From: Methylophilaceae bacterium
GTDB taxonomy: Bacteria > Pseudomonadota > Gammaproteobacteria > Burkholderiales > Methylophilaceae
Length of the DNA: 5,658 nucleotides
Reading direction: 5' to 3'
Assembly (NCBI GenBank): GCA_006844635.1
Contig: SPJO01000078.1
Coordinates: forward strand, 1-5,658
Of the stretch, positions 4,241-5,658 are shown one piece after another (position 1 is the stretch's first letter; every line of letters begins with the position of its first letter). The notes under the pieces were generated by a model. That model searched no databases. It was not told where the DNA came from and worked only from the letters and a program-made list of their open reading frames with translations. The position numbers were made by a program, and so were the translations under genes.

Positions 4241-5658
4241 ATGGCGACAACTCCAGTTATATTACTTATCCTTGATGGCTTTGGTTACCGAGAAGATAGC
4301 CAAGACAACGCAGTTTCACTTGCAAGTACACCTAACTTAGATGCATTAAAGCGTGATTATGCCAACACACTCATCAATGCCTCTGAACATTATGTCGGCT
4401 TGCCTGATGGGCAAATGGGCAACTCAGAAGTCGGGCACTTAAACATTGGTGCTGGGCGAGTGGTCTTTCAAGATTTCGAACGCATTAACAATAGTATCGA
4501 GACTGGCGAGTTCTTTGAACTACCCGCTTTAACGACAGCAATAGACGAATTAAAAAGTAATGATAAAGCCTTGCATATTTATGGGCTGTTATCTGATGGC
4601 GGCGTTCATAGCCACCAAACACATATTGATGCCATGTTGGAGCTAGCGACGAAACGTGGATTAAACAAAGTCTATGTCCATGCCTTTTTAGATGGTAGGG
4701 ACACGCCTCCAATTAGTGCGGCACCCTATATTAGCGCACTAGAAGACAAAATTAGCAGTCTAGGTGCCGGCAAAATTGCCAGCGTCAGTGGCCGCTATTA
4801 CGGCATGGACCGGGATAAACGCTGGGACCGTATTAAACCCGTATATGACATGCTCACGGAAGGTGTCGCCGAATTTACAGCACCTAGTGCATCGGAAGCG
4901 CTAAAACAAGCCTATGCTCGCAACGAAAATGATGAGTTCGTTCAATGCACAGTCATTCGGGATGCAGATGAGGCTCCTATCCGTTTGGAAGATGGCGACA
5001 GCGTCATCTTTATGAACTTCCGTAGCGACCGAGCAAGACAACTAACAGATGCGCTACTGAAAGATGACTTTGACGGATTTGAACGTCAGAGAATGCCACA
5101 ACTATCGCACTACTTCACGCTGACCCAATATGATCAAAAGCAAACAAAAGCAACGCCAGTTTTTGCACCTTATACCGTTAGCAACACCTTTGGTGAACAC
5201 TTGCAAAACCTAGGCTTAACGCAGTTGCGTATTGCCGAAACCGAAAAGTACCCGCATGTAACCTTCTTCTTTAATGGTGGTGAAGAAGCCATCTTCAAAG
5301 GTGAAGATAGGATTTTAGTGCCTTCACCTGATGTACCAACCTATGACTTACAACCAGAGATGAGCGCAGTCGAAGTCACCGACAATTTAGTCGAGGTGAT
5401 TACAGCTAAAAAATATGATGCCATTATTTGTAACCTTGCTAACTGCGATATGGTGGGCCACACTGGTGTATTAGAAGCTGCTATTAAGGCAGTAGAAACC
5501 CTAGACGCTTGCATTGGCCGAGTGGTTGAAGCAATGCAAGCGATAGGTGGTGAAGTCATTATCACAGCTGACCATGGCAACGCTGAACTCATGCAGGACT
5601 ATGATAACAACCAGCCACATACACAACACACGACCAACTTGGTACCGATGATTTATGT
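4241..5658 (+). CDS. gpmI: 2,3-bisphosphoglycerate-independent phosphoglycerate mutase (3' end missing)
   Basis: GpmI interconverts 3- and 2-phosphoglycerate in glycolysis and gluconeogenesis, using two Mn ions and a phosphoserine intermediate. Counting from the ATG at 4241, the catalytic residues fall on the positions I recall for the Geobacillus stearothermophilus enzyme. These are D12 (LILDGFG), S62 nucleophile (GNSEVGH), H123 (SDGGVHSH), R153/D154 (DGRD), R185, R191, R261/R264 (FRSDR), K336 (TEKY), D403/H407 (DMVGH) and D444/H445 (ADHGNAE). The last metal histidine is in HTQH (463, one residue shifted). The window ends after 472 complete codons of about 510, so only the C-terminal tail is missing. 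The start is ambiguous: in-frame ATGs at 4208 and 4226 also exist, and none has a strong Shine-Dalgarno (AGAAAA precedes 4226). The ATG at 4241 best matches family N-terminal length; 4208 would lie upstream of the predicted transcript start. The gene is divergent from the rhodanese-grxC-secB operon, as gpmM is in E. coli. Confidence 0.96.
   Translation, partial: MATTPVILLILDGFGYREDSQDNAVSLASTPNLDALKRDYANTLINASEHYVGLPDGQMGNSEVGHLNIGAGRVVFQDFERINNSIETGEFFELPALTTAIDELKSNDKALHIYGLLSDGGVHSHQTHIDAMLELATKRGLNKVYVHAFLDGRDTPPISAAPYISALEDKISSLGAGKIASVSGRYYGMDRDKRWDRIKPVYDMLTEGVAEFTAPSASEALKQAYARNENDEFVQCTVIRDADEAPIRLEDGDSVIFMNFRSDRARQLTDALLKDDFDGFERQRMPQLSHYFTLTQYDQKQTKATPVFAPYTVSNTFGEHLQNLGLTQLRIAETEKYPHVTFFFNGGEEAIFKGEDRILVPSPDVPTYDLQPEMSAVEVTDNLVEVITAKKYDAIICNLANCDMVGHTGVLEAAIKAVETLDACIGRVVEAMQAIGGEVIITADHGNAELMQDYDNNQPHTQHTTNLVPMIY

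Noticed and set aside
4485..5592. Minus-strand open frames at 4485-4712 and 5341-5592 inside gpmI
   Set aside because: The plus-strand gpmI frame carries every catalytic residue of its family over this stretch, so these are shadows.
1..5658. A novel defence, mobile or biosynthetic system
   Set aside because: Nearly every kilobase is accounted for by conserved housekeeping genes in a familiar order. There are no transposase, integrase, toxin-antitoxin, repeat-array or phage signatures.

Overview
The window holds a conserved block of proteobacterial housekeeping genes. It contains seven complete protein genes and one large gene (gpmI) cut by the right edge. I see no tRNA, rRNA, insertion sequence, CRISPR array or phage gene. 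The core order gpmI / rhodanese (YibN-like) / grxC / secB / gpsA matches, from memory, the E. coli gpmM / yibN-grxC-secB-gpsA neighbourhood. Here gpsA faces a comF-trmL pair, an arrangement I associate with Betaproteobacteria. Modest GC content, AT-rich spacers and protein similarity suggest a betaproteobacterium, perhaps of the Methylophilaceae (Methylotenera-like). That placement is inference and was not tested by a search.

Layout. Bases 1-88 are an AT-rich leader. Bases 89-1271 (+) carry comF and trmL, 10 bases apart and probably co-transcribed. Bases 1272-1303 separate trmL from the convergent gpsA. Bases 1304-4084 are five minus-strand genes, transcribed right to left: rhodanese protein, grxC, secB, an exported tandem SH3 protein and gpsA. 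Several junctions are very tight: rhodanese/grxC share one base (TAATG), and SH3/gpsA overlap as TTGA. The one larger gap, 3289-3404, lies before secB and may hold a second promoter. Bases 4085-4240 are the divergent control region between the rhodanese operon and gpmI. Bases 4241-5658 (+) are the first 472 codons of gpmI.

How the genes fit together. The minus-strand operon combines sulfur/thiol chemistry (membrane-anchored rhodanese, glutaredoxin 3), protein export (SecB), a predicted periplasmic SH3 protein and the first step of phospholipid backbone synthesis (GpsA). The theme is plausibly envelope and redox upkeep. GpmI is a glycolytic/gluconeogenic mutase. TrmL modifies the tRNA wobble base, and ComF is a phosphoribosyltransferase-fold protein linked to DNA uptake.

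I did not find a clearly new system. The points most worth a second look are the SH3 gene between secB and gpsA, the non-ATG starts with overlapping junctions, and the gpmI upstream region. That region has a perfectly palindromic -10 box next to an inverted repeat.
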